A stretch of DNA of 64,000 nt, from positions 94,990 to 158,989 of the forward strand of contig NZ_KV804997.1 of assembly GCF_001811505.1 (NCBI RefSeq), in the 5' to 3' direction. The notes under the pieces are model-generated. The model did not search any database, was not told the origin of the DNA, and saw nothing but the letters and a program-made list of their open reading frames with translations. The translations under genes were made by a program, and so were the position numbers. Below are positions 8,984 through 16,666 of this stretch, one piece after another. Each line of letters opens with the position of its first letter. Position 1 is the first letter of the stretch. The stretch is from Streptococcus sp. HMSC034E03. GTDB taxonomy: Bacteria; Bacillota; Bacilli; Lactobacillales; Streptococcaceae.

Positions 8984-9003
8984 TACAAAATACCTATTTT
9001 GTA
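8984..9003. promoter_or_regulatory. 20-bp palindromic operator between the surface-protein operon and the XRE gene
   Basis: TACAAAATA-CC-TATTTTGTA is a perfect inverted repeat with 9-base arms in the 141-base divergent region. On the minus strand it lies between a TTTACA-like -35 and a TAAACT-like -10 (17-base spacer) for the LPXTG gene. On the plus strand it lies just upstream of a TATAAT at 9016-9021 that could serve the XRE gene. A dimeric XRE repressor bound here could control both. The repeat is seen directly; its role is inferred. Confidence 0.7.
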
Positions 9004-9087
9004 AAGTGATTTCAGTATAATTTTAACTCTACAGAGGGGATTTGTGGTGATAATTTAAGAGTTACAATAGAGAAATTAGGGGATTAT

Positions 9088-9423
9088 ATGAACAAATACA
9101 CATTACAAAAACATATCTCTCTTCGAATCCGACATTTAAGAAAGCAGAAAAAAATGACACAGTGGGAGTTGAGTGAGAAAGCCAATCTAGGTATTAATTA
9201 TATCTATAATATTGAAAATAAAAATTTAAATATAAAATTAGAAACGTTAGAGAAAATTATCATTGCTTTGGAAGTCACTGAAGCTGAATTTTTTAACTTT
9301 TTTAATCAAGAAACTGATTTTGAGACGACAAAAACATTTGAACTGATTTCTGAACTACCCATTTCAAAACGAAAAAAACTACTTGATGCTATTAACCTCA
9401 TCTTAGAGACTTTAGAAGAATAA
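9088..9423 (+). CDS. XRE-family transcriptional regulator
   Basis: A 111-residue protein with an N-terminal helix-turn-helix of the Cro/C1 type (LRIRHLRKQKKMTQWELSEKANLGINYIYNIENK, residues about 11-45, continuing to residue 70), then a 40-residue tail. It is transcribed away from the LPXTG/lipoprotein operon across a 141-base gap that contains a perfect 20-bp palindrome, the usual arrangement for a local repressor and its target. RBS AGGGGA is nine bases before the ATG. A strong terminator follows at 9423-9452. The ligand or inducing signal is unknown. Confidence 0.87.
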   Translation: MNKYTLQKHISLRIRHLRKQKKMTQWELSEKANLGINYIYNIENKNLNIKLETLEKIIIALEVTEAEFFNFFNQETDFETTKTFELISELPISKRKKLLDAINLILETLEE

Positions 9424-9452
9424 AATGCTAGACTTTTTTATCTAGCATTTTT
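9423..9452 (+). terminator. terminator of the XRE regulator gene
   Basis: AAATGCTAGA (9423-9432) pairs with TCTAGCATTT (9441-9450), followed by a T-rich stretch. The hairpin begins at the stop codon of the regulator gene. Confidence 0.85.
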
Positions 9453-9470
9453 CTGTTGACACTTCAATTT

Positions 9471-9577
9471 TATAGTGAGTTGAATAAACAATAGTACAGT
9501 CTGGCTTCTAAAACATTACTAGAAATTGATTTGATTTTCCTAGTCAATTTGTTCAGATTTTATTTCATTACATTATA
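9471..9577 (-). repeat. RUP element (about 107 bp)
   Basis: The stretch begins TATAGTGAGTTGAA and runs through AATAGTACAGTCTGG, CTTCTAAAACATTACTAGAA and ATTGATTTGA to TTTTATTTCATTACATTATA. Block by block and in order it matches the reverse complement of the pneumococcal RUP consensus as I remember it, and the length fits. RUP elements are non-autonomous and are thought to be moved by the IS630-Spn1 transposase, inserting at TA. Neither an IS630 copy nor an open reading frame accompanies it. It lies in the 503-base gap between the XRE gene and fba. Confidence 0.82.
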
Positions 9578-9756
9578 TATCTGATAAAAATATGATTCAA
9601 ATTAGGTCGATGTATCCTTGATATGACTAGATTACTGACTTTATCAGTTTTATACAAAAATTTAAAGCAGTTCTTCAAGTTGACTTTGTTAGTCATATGA
9701 AGTAGGTTAGATAAAAAATTAAATCTACCATATAAGTTAGTGAATATTCCCAAAAT

Positions 9757-9802
9757 AAAACGCATATTATCAAGTTTTTTACCACCTGATAATATACGTT
9801 TT
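9757..9802. repeat. imperfect inverted repeat in the XRE-fba gap
   Basis: AAAACGCATATTATCA (9757-9772) and TGATAATATACGTTTT (9787-9802) differ at one paired position and surround a short T-rich loop. It could be a terminator or an end of a small mobile element. The rest of 9578-9876 shows no gene that I trust; an 87-codon frame at 9568-9831 starts inside the RUP and lacks a ribosome site. Confidence 0.5.
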
Positions 9803-9876
9803 TCTGATTTTAAAGACTTGTTTATCAACATCTTTGATTTACATTTATTCTCACAACTCTATAAAACATTAAATTG

Positions 9877-9904
9877 AAAAAACCCACCCTCAGGGGCAGG
9901 TTTC
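9877..9904 (-). terminator. fba terminator
   Basis: On the minus strand AACCTGCC pairs with GGTGGGTT (two G-T wobbles) and is followed by TTTTTT. It is the intact counterpart of the relic terminator at 3444-3469. Confidence 0.8.
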
Positions 9905-9926
9905 TGTTTTGTATTGTCCAGCTAAA

Positions 9927-10808
9927 TTAAGCTTTACCTTCTGAACCGAATACGTCGATACGTTCTTCAACTGATGCTTGGATAGCTTTTACACCGTCAG
10001 CCAAGAATTTACGTGGGTCGAAGAGTTTCTTCTTGTCGTATTCTGCTTCGTTTGCTTCGTAGTCACGAGCAAATTTACGAGTTGCGTTAGCGAATGCGAT
10101 TTGGCATTCAGTGTTAACGTTAACTTTAGCAACACCAAGTTTGATAGCTGCTTGGATTTGCTCATCAGGAATACCTGAACCACCGTGCAATACGATTGGG
10201 AATCCTGGTACAGCTTCAGTCAATTTTTGCAAGTGGTCAAGGTGAAGACCTTTCCAGTTTGCTGGGTAAGGACCGTGGATGTTACCGATACCAGCTGCCA
10301 AAAAGTCGATACCAGTTGCAACCATTGCTTTAGCATCTTCGATTGGAGCCAATTCACCATCACCGATGATTCCGTCTTCTTCACCACCGATAGTTCCAAC
10401 TTCAGCTTCGACTGATACACCATTTGCGTGAGCAAATTCTACAACTTTACGAGCTTTTTCAAGGTTTTCTTCAACTGGAAGGTGTGAACCGTCAAACATA
10501 ACTGAAGTATAACCAACTTGAATACACTCAAGTGCATCTTCGTAGTGACCATGGTCAAGGTGGATAGCTACTGGTACAGTGATACCCATTGATTCAACAA
10601 GGTTAGCGATCAAGTTGCGAGCAACTTTGTAACCACCCATGTATTTAGCAGCACCCATTGAAGTTTGGATCAAAACTGGAGCTTGTTTAGCTTCTGCTGC
10701 GCGCAAGATAGCTTGAGTCCACTCAAGGTTGTTTGTGTTAAATCCACCAACTGCATAACCGTTGTCACGAGCTGCTTGGACAAATTTTTCTGCTGAAACG
10801 ATTGCCAT
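9927..10808 (-). CDS. fba: class II fructose-1,6-bisphosphate aldolase
   Basis: A 293-residue zinc-dependent aldolase that splits fructose 1,6-bisphosphate into glyceraldehyde 3-phosphate and dihydroxyacetone phosphate in glycolysis. Start: MAIVSAEKFVQAARDNGYAV, whose ATG has AGGAGG ten bases upstream; a frame 13 codons longer lacks support. Class II features: the zinc-ligand segment AIHLDHGHYEDAL with the histidines of HLDHG, the VEAEVGTIGGEEDG stretch, GIGNIHGPY and LHGGSGIPDEQI for the phosphate and zinc sites, and a C-terminal FGSEGKA. Very strong codon bias, as expected for an abundant glycolytic enzyme. It is monocistronic, and its 3' end borders the accessory segment. Confidence 0.97.
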   Translation of the reverse strand: MAIVSAEKFVQAARDNGYAVGGFNTNNLEWTQAILRAAEAKQAPVLIQTSMGAAKYMGGYKVARNLIANLVESMGITVPVAIHLDHGHYEDALECIQVGYTSVMFDGSHLPVEENLEKARKVVEFAHANGVSVEAEVGTIGGEEDGIIGDGELAPIEDAKAMVATGIDFLAAGIGNIHGPYPANWKGLHLDHLQKLTEAVPGFPIVLHGGSGIPDEQIQAAIKLGVAKVNVNTECQIAFANATRKFARDYEANEAEYDKKKLFDPRKFLADGVKAIQASVEERIDVFGSEGKA

Positions 10809-10964
10809 TTTATCAGGCCTCCTGTATATTTTTATGGGACATCCCATTTACATTGTTCATTTTATCACTTTTTAGCAAAAAAAGCTAGTTTTTCCCGTAG
10901 TTTCGATTGAATTTCTTCTATTTTCAGATATGTAAACCTTTTCCCACTTGGTCTACTCCTTGTT

Positions 10965-12275
10965 CTAAGGCAGGTTCATGTAAAATACCAAGTGATCATC
11001 ATGTCTTTCAAATCGATAGTCAATTTCTTCATTTTCCAATAAACTTTTGACTACGAAGAGTCCCAAGCCAGCTCCCTTACTTTGTCGACTAGAGGACGTG
11101 AAGGATTGTTCAAATTTATCTTGCTCCTCAGATGTACAGGCGTTCTCTATAAACATCCAACTATCTTTTGCTCCAATTTTCAGATAACCACCTTGAACAG
11201 AGTGTTTCACAGCATTACTGATCAGATTGGAAAGAATCAGCTTGAGTACCGAAGGATTTAGATAAGTTTGTTGGTCAGTCAGTTGATTTTCTACAGTGAT
11301 TTTTCTCTCTTTGGCTAACAAGTCATAGTCCTTCAATAGGAGATTGGTCATATCAAAAAGGTCGATTACTTCCTTCTTATCTCGCAACTCCTGCACTGAA
11401 GAAAGCGATAGGATTTGCTGGACATGGTGAGTCAAATCATCCACAATACCCAAAGAAACTCCCAGATAATGATCACGATCTTTATAGCGTCCAATATTGG
11501 CTTTCATATTCTCCAGAAGAATCTTTAGACTAGCTAGAGGTGTTTTCAGTTCGTGGGAAGCACCTCGCAAAAACTCAACCTTCATCTTTTCCAGCTGGAG
11601 AATGGCCTCGTTTTTCTCATGCAAATCTGCAATCACAGTCAAGAGATGCTGATAAAGGCTATTGATTTGTTCTTTGAGATCGCCAATTTCATCCTTAGAA
11701 TCCACGCGCAACCTCACTTCTGCATCCAAATCCATCATCCGTCGAGTCACTCGTTTGATTTCCAAAATAGGTGCAACAATGGTTCTAGCATAGATAAAGG
11801 CGATGAGGAGCGAAATGATGAAAGACGCTAATAAAGTATAAGGCAGAAATTGAAGACTGATGTCTTCTGCTTCTTTCTGCAAATCCATAGATGCCAAGAA
11901 TTGCAAGGTCATCGTCTGACCATCCTTAGTTTGAACTTCTCTTTCCTCAATAACCAAGGAAGCCGTTTGTCGTTGTTTATCAATGGGAAGATTATCATTG
12001 ACTTCCAACTTATCCTGAGTCATCTCTCCCTTAACAGCTCCCTTAATATCACTGCTTTTAGAATAAAGTTCAAGGACTTCCTGAATAGCTTGACTGTCCT
12101 TTCCTTGGAGGGACTGGGCAATTTCTGTAGCCTTTTGCCCTATGCTCTCCTGACGATGACTGAGATAGGTCGGAGGAAAGAGGAAATAGATGGCCAAATG
12201 CAAACAAATGACCAAGGTAGAAAATACCGAGAAGGTATAGATAAAAATTTTTTTAAATAAACCTGAACGTCTCAT
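10965..12275 (-). CDS. vncS: sensor histidine kinase VncS
   Basis: A 436-residue membrane kinase. Two transmembrane helices (about 10-33 and 143-165) enclose a roughly 110-residue extracellular sensor, followed by a HAMP region, the phosphoacceptor H241 in GASHELKTPLASL, the N-box around NLISNAVKHS (about 351-360) and a G-box GAGLGLFVVKSLL. Its ATG overlaps the stop of the response-regulator gene, and the vex ABC exporter lies upstream. That order, vex1-vex2-vex3-vncR-vncS followed by fba, identifies the pneumococcal Vnc system. VncRS was reported to affect lysis and vancomycin tolerance, a role that is disputed. The signal is not known from sequence. Confidence 0.93.
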   Translation of the reverse strand: MRRSGLFKKIFIYTFSVFSTLVICLHLAIYFLFPPTYLSHRQESIGQKATEIAQSLQGKDSQAIQEVLELYSKSSDIKGAVKGEMTQDKLEVNDNLPIDKQRQTASLVIEEREVQTKDGQTMTLQFLASMDLQKEAEDISLQFLPYTLLASFIISLLIAFIYARTIVAPILEIKRVTRRMMDLDAEVRLRVDSKDEIGDLKEQINSLYQHLLTVIADLHEKNEAILQLEKMKVEFLRGASHELKTPLASLKILLENMKANIGRYKDRDHYLGVSLGIVDDLTHHVQQILSLSSVQELRDKKEVIDLFDMTNLLLKDYDLLAKERKITVENQLTDQQTYLNPSVLKLILSNLISNAVKHSVQGGYLKIGAKDSWMFIENACTSEEQDKFEQSFTSSSRQSKGAGLGLFVVKSLLENEEIDYRFERHDDHLVFYMNLP

Positions 12276-12928
12276 TTTCTCTCCAATTTATAACCAACAT
12301 TGCGCACGGTAAGAATACAGTCTAAATCCAATTTTTTCCGTAGTTCCTTGATATAGACATCGATCACTCTGTCAAAAGGAACCTCATCTGTCATCTTCCA
12401 TACAGCATCGATAATCTGCGACCGTGTTAAGGCTCGACCTTCATTTTTAACCAGATAGTCTAAAATTTCCAGCTCTTTTGCATTCACTGCAACTTCTTGA
12501 CCAGCTACTTTAGCGCTATAACTGTCAAAGTCTACCTCGGTGTCTCTATAGGTAAAAATACAACCGGTATCATAATAACGTTTAAAGATGGCATCCACTC
12601 GTACTTTTAACAAAGATAGAGAAAAAGGTTTTTCCAAATAACCATCTGCTAATGCAGCAAAGGCACTCATCTTATATTCTTCGTCCTGAAAGGCTGTCAA
12701 CATCAAAACCGGAACTTGGCTTCTTTTACGAATTTCTGACAAAACCTCTAAACCATTTCGTTTAGGCATTTGAATGTCCAAGAGAACCAAGTCTACTTGA
12801 TGATTGAAAAATTGCTTTAGAGCTTCCTCTCCATCTCCTGCCTGAATGGTTTCATAGCCACAATCCGTCAAATAGTCACTAATTCCCTCGCGGATCATGT
12901 CTTCATCTTCTACAATTAGAATTTTCAT
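12272..12928 (-). CDS. vncR: response regulator VncR (OmpR type)
   Basis: A 218-residue two-domain regulator. The receiver domain has the acidic pair ED in LIVEDED, the phosphorylation site D51 in LVLLDIQMPK, T in LMLTAFQ and K in YLEKPFS. The C-terminal winged helix (about 125-218) has AKELEILDYLVKNEGRALTRSQI and RVIDVYIKELRKKL, as in OmpR/PhoB proteins. It overlaps vncS by four bases. It probably controls the vex and vncRS genes; a direct repeat suited to an OmpR-type dimer is present upstream of vex1 (16406-16422). Confidence 0.94.
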   Translation of the reverse strand: MKILIVEDEDMIREGISDYLTDCGYETIQAGDGEEALKQFFNHQVDLVLLDIQMPKRNGLEVLSEIRKRSQVPVLMLTAFQDEEYKMSAFAALADGYLEKPFSLSLLKVRVDAIFKRYYDTGCIFTYRDTEVDFDSYSAKVAGQEVAVNAKELEILDYLVKNEGRALTRSQIIDAVWKMTDEVPFDRVIDVYIKELRKKLDLDCILTVRNVGYKLERK

Positions 12929-12945
12929 ATAAATCCTTTTCTATC

Positions 12946-12991
12946 AAAAATGCTACCTATATTATATCTCATTTGAGTGAGAATAGGTAGC
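12946..12991 (-). terminator. terminator of the vex operon, overlapping the vncRS promoter
   Basis: On the minus strand GCTACCTAT (12983-12991) pairs with ATAGGTAGC (12952-12960) and runs into TTTTTG. An inner TCTCA/TGAGA stem is nested. A TATAAT sits within the structure at 12961-12966 and could be the -10 box for vncRS; no strong -35 precedes it. Confidence 0.75.
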
Positions 12992-12998
12992 AGGTTTT

Positions 12999-14378
12999 TT
13001 ATTCACTATCCAACAAGAGTTCTTTTGGTTGTTTAAAGAGGAGATTGCTTGAAGCAAGTGCCATAACTAATACTACCAATACCAAACCAAGTACAAAGAT
13101 GATGGCAAAGTCTGAAGGTTGAATAGAAATATCCAAACTTGAAAGAGTCTTGCTAAAGCCGTCAACTTCTGCACCACCACCAAGATTGGAAGCTTGGGCT
13201 GCCTTACTTGCCTGTTTAGCCACATCTGATGTGACATTGGCAAGAACTGTGTTCCCAATAGCACGAGCTGTGTAATTAGCTAAGAAGTAGGCTGAAATGA
13301 GAGCTGGAATTGCAATCATAACTGCTTCTGTGATAAATTGTCCTAGAATACTTGCTTGTTTAAGACCAATTGAAAGGAGAATTCCAACTTCTTTACGACG
13401 GGCGTTAATCCATAGTGTCAGTAAGAGAGCAAGTAGTAGAACAGAGAAGCTTAAGCTACCCCAGAAGAGAAGATTAGCCATCTTGTACATGCCTGAGATA
13501 GATTGTTCAAGGGCAGGATAGTTAGATGAACTCTTAATCAAGCTATACATCTTCCAGTTGATGCCGTTGATAGACCCTAATTCTTGCATGACACTATCTA
13601 GATTCTTATCTCCAGCTACAAAGAAGGTAGCATCTCCATAAATAGCTGTATCTTCTGTATAACCATAGAGTTGGGCTGCTGTGTGAATATCTGTTATAGC
13701 TGTATTCTCATAAAGTTCTTGTGAGTAGGTCACAGCAGATTTGTTATGTCCATCAAAAAGTCCTTTGATCGTTACTTCTACTGTTTCCTTGGCTCCTTTT
13801 TCATTATCTGCATCGTAGATATTGGAGTTCAGTTTGACCTTATCTCCTACCTTCCAGCCATGTTTAGCAGCCAAGTCTTTGTGCATGAGAATCTGGTACT
13901 TGTCGTCATTGGTTAAATGCTCACCTTCGACCAGCTTGTAAGAGCCTGACACAAACTTGTCTTCTTTAGCCGAATCATTAACTCCTGTTATCATCAAGCT
14001 ACTTCCAAAACGTTGAGCACGATCTGCAGTTAGATTTTTCTTGGTTTCAGGCGTTTCAATAAGTTCATAGCCTGTCAAATCACCGATAGCATTAATCCGT
14101 TTGATGTAGGATTCAATGGCCTTGTTCTCGGTAATTTTTTTGATATCTTCACCCTTGATATTCCCAGCACCACGTGGAGTTCCTTGATTGACCCTACGGT
14201 TGATTTGCATGGAGAAACTATTGGTGATATTTTTAAAGGTTTCTTGAGAAGCCTTGGCTGTCGCACCCTTGATAGATAAGCCGACCAAACTCAAACTAGC
14301 CATCAAGAGAATGATAAGAAAGATCACAATAGACTTGAAAAATTTTCTTGTGACATAGGCAAATGCGTTGTGTAACAT
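12999..14378 (-). CDS. vex3: ABC transporter permease Vex3 (FtsX/MacB-like)
   Basis: A 459-residue permease. One N-terminal membrane helix (about 16-36) is followed by a large extracellular domain of the MacB periplasmic-core type (about 40-300, with VGDKVKLNSNIYD) and three more helices (about 305-325, 350-370 and 425-447). The FtsX-type segment ARRKEVGILLSIGLKQ lies after helix 2. Such proteins work by mechanotransmission rather than by forming a channel, exporting or releasing molecules at the outer face. It pairs with Vex1 and the ATPase Vex2 in one operon. The substrate is unknown. A terminator follows, then vncRS on the same strand. Confidence 0.92.
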   Translation of the reverse strand: MLHNAFAYVTRKFFKSIVIFLIILLMASLSLVGLSIKGATAKASQETFKNITNSFSMQINRRVNQGTPRGAGNIKGEDIKKITENKAIESYIKRINAIGDLTGYELIETPETKKNLTADRAQRFGSSLMITGVNDSAKEDKFVSGSYKLVEGEHLTNDDKYQILMHKDLAAKHGWKVGDKVKLNSNIYDADNEKGAKETVEVTIKGLFDGHNKSAVTYSQELYENTAITDIHTAAQLYGYTEDTAIYGDATFFVAGDKNLDSVMQELGSINGINWKMYSLIKSSSNYPALEQSISGMYKMANLLFWGSLSFSVLLLALLLTLWINARRKEVGILLSIGLKQASILGQFITEAVMIAIPALISAYFLANYTARAIGNTVLANVTSDVAKQASKAAQASNLGGGAEVDGFSKTLSSLDISIQPSDFAIIFVLGLVLVVLVMALASSNLLFKQPKELLLDSE

Positions 14379-14425
14379 AAGATTCCTTTCTAGATTTACT
14401 TCAGTTTTTAATATGTTTAAATGTT

Positions 14426-15073
14426 TTAGTTACTATTTCTTCTTGTTTCAGTCAGTTTCTTATCCTTCAATTCAAGTGTAATATCTGATGCTTGTGCTAC
14501 TTCCTTGCTGTGGGTCACAACGATCACACACTTGCCTGTTTTCTCAGCAAGAGATTTGAGCAAATCGATGATATCCCCAGCAGTCTTAGGATCTAGATTT
14601 CCTGTTGGTTCATCTGCTAAAATCACTGGCGCCTCAGAGACAAGACTACGAGCAATGGCAACCCGTTGTTGCTGTCCTCCTGATAATTGGAGAACATTCC
14701 GCTTGATTTGACTTTCATCTAAACCAAGTTCAAGAAGAGTATCCTTGCTAGCCTTTTTATTGACCAAGCGGATATTTTCCAATGGGGAAAGATAATCAAT
14801 CAAGTTATAGTTTTGGAAAACTAGCGAGATATGGTGCATGCGATGATAAGAATAACCTTGTTCACGAATATCCTTGCCTTCGAATAGGATAGCACCTTCG
14901 ACTGGGCTATCAAGTCCTGCTAATAGAGATAAGAGTGTTGACTTCCCAGCTCCAGATTCTCCGATAATACTATAAAACTTGCCAGGTTCAAAATCGTAAT
15001 TGATTTTATATAATACTGCTTCTGCAGTGTTCTTATAACGATAAGTAAGATCTTGTAATTGTAGTAAAGTCAT
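14426..15073 (-). CDS. vex2: ABC transporter ATP-binding protein Vex2
   Basis: About 215 residues starting at [15 protein letters not shown], whose ATG has AAGGAG eight bases upstream; the longer frame overlaps vex1 and lacks support. LolD/MacB-type ATPase: Walker A GESGAGKS (about 37-44), signature [15 protein letters not shown], Walker [15 protein letters not shown]-loop VVTHSKEVA. It energises the Vex1/Vex3 permease pair. It lies between the two permease genes with short gaps (47 bases to vex3, 13 to vex1), so the three form one operon. Confidence 0.94.
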   Translation of the reverse strand: MTLLQLQDLTYRYKNTAEAVLYKINYDFEPGKFYSIIGESGAGKSTLLSLLAGLDSPVEGAILFEGKDIREQGYSYHRMHHISLVFQNYNLIDYLSPLENIRLVNKKASKDTLLELGLDESQIKRNVLQLSGGQQQRVAIARSLVSEAPVILADEPTGNLDPKTAGDIIDLLKSLAEKTGKCVIVVTHSKEVAQASDITLELKDKKLTETRRNSN

Positions 15074-15086
15074 GATTTCTCCTTCA

Positions 15087-16364
15087 TTAACTAATGGATG
15101 ATAAAATTTCTTTCGGTGATTTTCTAAATAAAAATAGGAAACAAAGTGCAACTGACAAGCAGCTGATGATTAGTAGGAAGATATAAGATTCTCCAAATGA
15201 TAAAAGACTTGTTGAAAGATTCGTTGCTTTTGCTAGCGTATCTTGTAGTGCAGCCTGATCTCCACTTGCTAGTACAGTCTTCAAGAGATAGGAAGTAATA
15301 GCATTTCCTGCAAGAAATGCTGGTAGAATTGCTGCCAATGAAACTAGGATAACTTCCAGACAGAATTGGCTAAAGATTGCTATTTTTCCTTTACCTAGTG
15401 CCAATAAAATACCAACCTCGTAGACTCGCTCTCGTAACCAAAGTGACAAGACCAAGACCAGCGCTCCTACTCCAGCAATCATAATGCCATAGAGAAAAAT
15501 CTGTAGGAAGGTTTGGAAGGTCGAAACGGAATCCTTGATTTGTTCAAAGGCCTTATTTTCCTTTTCAACTTGGTAACCTTGGTTTTCCAGAGATAATTTT
15601 TCAACCTCTTGAATGATGTCATCCATATCTTTTGGATTTTCAAGATAGAAACGGGCTGCAGTGACTTGATCTTCCTTATTTCCAAGAAGAGTTTGGCTAC
15701 TTTCGTAGTCTGTATAGACCGTATTTTCACTAAAGTCTGATGATAGACCGGTAAATTTCTCTTGCTTCTGACCTGAGAAAATACCTACGATTTCATAGTC
15801 TAGCCTTTGTCCACTATTTCCTTCAACTTGAGCAGGAGTTAAACTAATCTTATCCCCTACTTTTAGCTTGTTTTTCTTGGCTAAATCTTCGTGGATTAAG
15901 ATTTTCTGGTTATCTCCTTTTTGTAGATGTCTTCCTTCTTTAAGGGTAAAGGCGGAACTTGTAAAAGAAACATCCTTGGAAGAATCTTCTAAAGCAATCA
16001 GACTGATAAGATTTTTTTCAGCCTCTGTCAAATCATCCCTTTGGATACTTTGTTCTCCAGTAACGACTTCTTTGTCAGTTAACTTGGCTATTGTTTCTAG
16101 CTCAGGTGAAATCTTCTCGAGACCCTTTATCTTTTTAAGGTCATCTAGTTGAGACAGTTGAAAAATCTGATCTGCTTCTATTCTTTTAATAGAAAAAGAT
16201 GTATTCAGTGAGCGGTAGAGATTATTTTCTACTGTTTTGTTGGACTTCATAAGCGTCAAACAAGCCGATATTCCAGCCAATAAGACAAATAGAATCAGGA
16301 ATAATATGAGACTTCTCAGTCGTTTTCTGCTGACGTAAGCCCAGGCTCTTTGAGTGGGATTCAT
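15087..16364 (-). CDS. vex1: ABC transporter permease Vex1 (FtsX/MacB-like)
   Basis: About 425 residues from MNPTQRAWAYVSRKRLRSL; this ATG has GGAGGT six bases upstream, whereas the longer frame runs into the promoter. Same architecture as Vex3: a membrane helix at about 20-40, an extracellular domain, then three helices (about 300-322, 345-370 and 395-415), with LRERVYEVGILLALGKGK, the FtsX-family segment after the second helix. It forms the exporter with Vex2 and Vex3 and is first in the operon. A TATAAT lies about 30 bases upstream and a TTTCAT direct repeat beyond it. Confidence 0.92.
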   Translation of the reverse strand: MNPTQRAWAYVSRKRLRSLILFLILFVLLAGISACLTLMKSNKTVENNLYRSLNTSFSIKRIEADQIFQLSQLDDLKKIKGLEKISPELETIAKLTDKEVVTGEQSIQRDDLTEAEKNLISLIALEDSSKDVSFTSSAFTLKEGRHLQKGDNQKILIHEDLAKKNKLKVGDKISLTPAQVEGNSGQRLDYEIVGIFSGQKQEKFTGLSSDFSENTVYTDYESSQTLLGNKEDQVTAARFYLENPKDMDDIIQEVEKLSLENQGYQVEKENKAFEQIKDSVSTFQTFLQIFLYGIMIAGVGALVLVLSLWLRERVYEVGILLALGKGKIAIFSQFCLEVILVSLAAILPAFLAGNAITSYLLKTVLASGDQAALQDTLAKATNLSTSLLSFGESYIFLLIISCLSVALCFLFLFRKSPKEILSSIS

Positions 16365-16405
16365 ATAGCACCTCCATATTTGTAAAACCATTATAATATT
16401 CAAAT

Positions 16406-16422
16406 ATGAAATGTTTATGAAA
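16406..16422 (-). promoter_or_regulatory. direct repeat upstream of vex1, candidate VncR site
   Basis: On the minus strand TTTCAT occurs twice, starting 11 bases apart (16417-16422 and 16406-16411), just upstream of the TATAAT at about 16391-16396. Direct repeats spaced by one helical turn are typical for OmpR-family regulators. The repeat is seen; that VncR binds it is a guess. Confidence 0.45.
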
Positions 16423-16426
16423 TCAC

Positions 16427-16450
16427 AAAAAAAGAGCAAAATCTTTGCCC
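16427..16450 (-). terminator. terminator-like hairpin between tRNA-Leu and vex1
   Basis: GGGCAAA and TTTGCTC pair around GAT (16434-16450) and are followed by seven T on the minus strand. It is a second stop downstream of the tRNA gene. Confidence 0.65.
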
Positions 16451-16460
16451 TCATTTTGAT

Positions 16461-16493
16461 AAAAAAATAAAGAGCTAGCAATTGCCAGCTCTT
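16461..16493 (-). terminator. terminator of the tRNA-Leu transcript
   Basis: AGAGCTGGCA and TGCTAGCTCT pair almost fully (16471-16492) and are followed by an A/T-rich stretch with seven T on the minus strand, directly after the tRNA gene. Confidence 0.8.
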
Positions 16494-16499
16494 ATCCTA

Positions 16500-16585
16500 T
16501 GCGGAGAGAGGGACTTGAACCCTCACGACCTAAAGCGGTCACAGGATCCTTAGTCCTGCGCGTCTGCCAATTCCGCCATCCCCGC
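16500..16585 (-). tRNA. tRNA-Leu, anticodon AAG
   Basis: An 86-nt class II tRNA. The acceptor stem GCGGGGA pairs with TCTCCGC. The D-loop has GGC, the anticodon stem CAGGA/TCCTG encloses CTAAGGA (anticodon AAG, reading CTT and by inosine CTC), the long variable arm has GACCGCTTTAGGTC and the T arm has GAGGGTTCAAGTCCCTC. CCA is not encoded. It lies between the pncA-like gene and the vex operon on the same strand. Confidence 0.95.
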
Positions 16586-16666
16586 GTCGATTACTTTACT
16601 AGTATATCAACTTTCACAAACTTTGTCAACACTTTTTTCAGATTTTTTTCAGTTTTTTTGAATACA

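Noticed and set aside
9568-9831. Open frame of 87 codons on the minus strand
   Set aside because: No ribosome site, no recognisable domain, AT-rich composition and partial overlap with the RUP element and an inverted repeat.
3444-9947. Prophage or integrative conjugative element
   Set aside because: No integrase, relaxase, structural or replication genes; only accessory surface and toxin-antitoxin genes.
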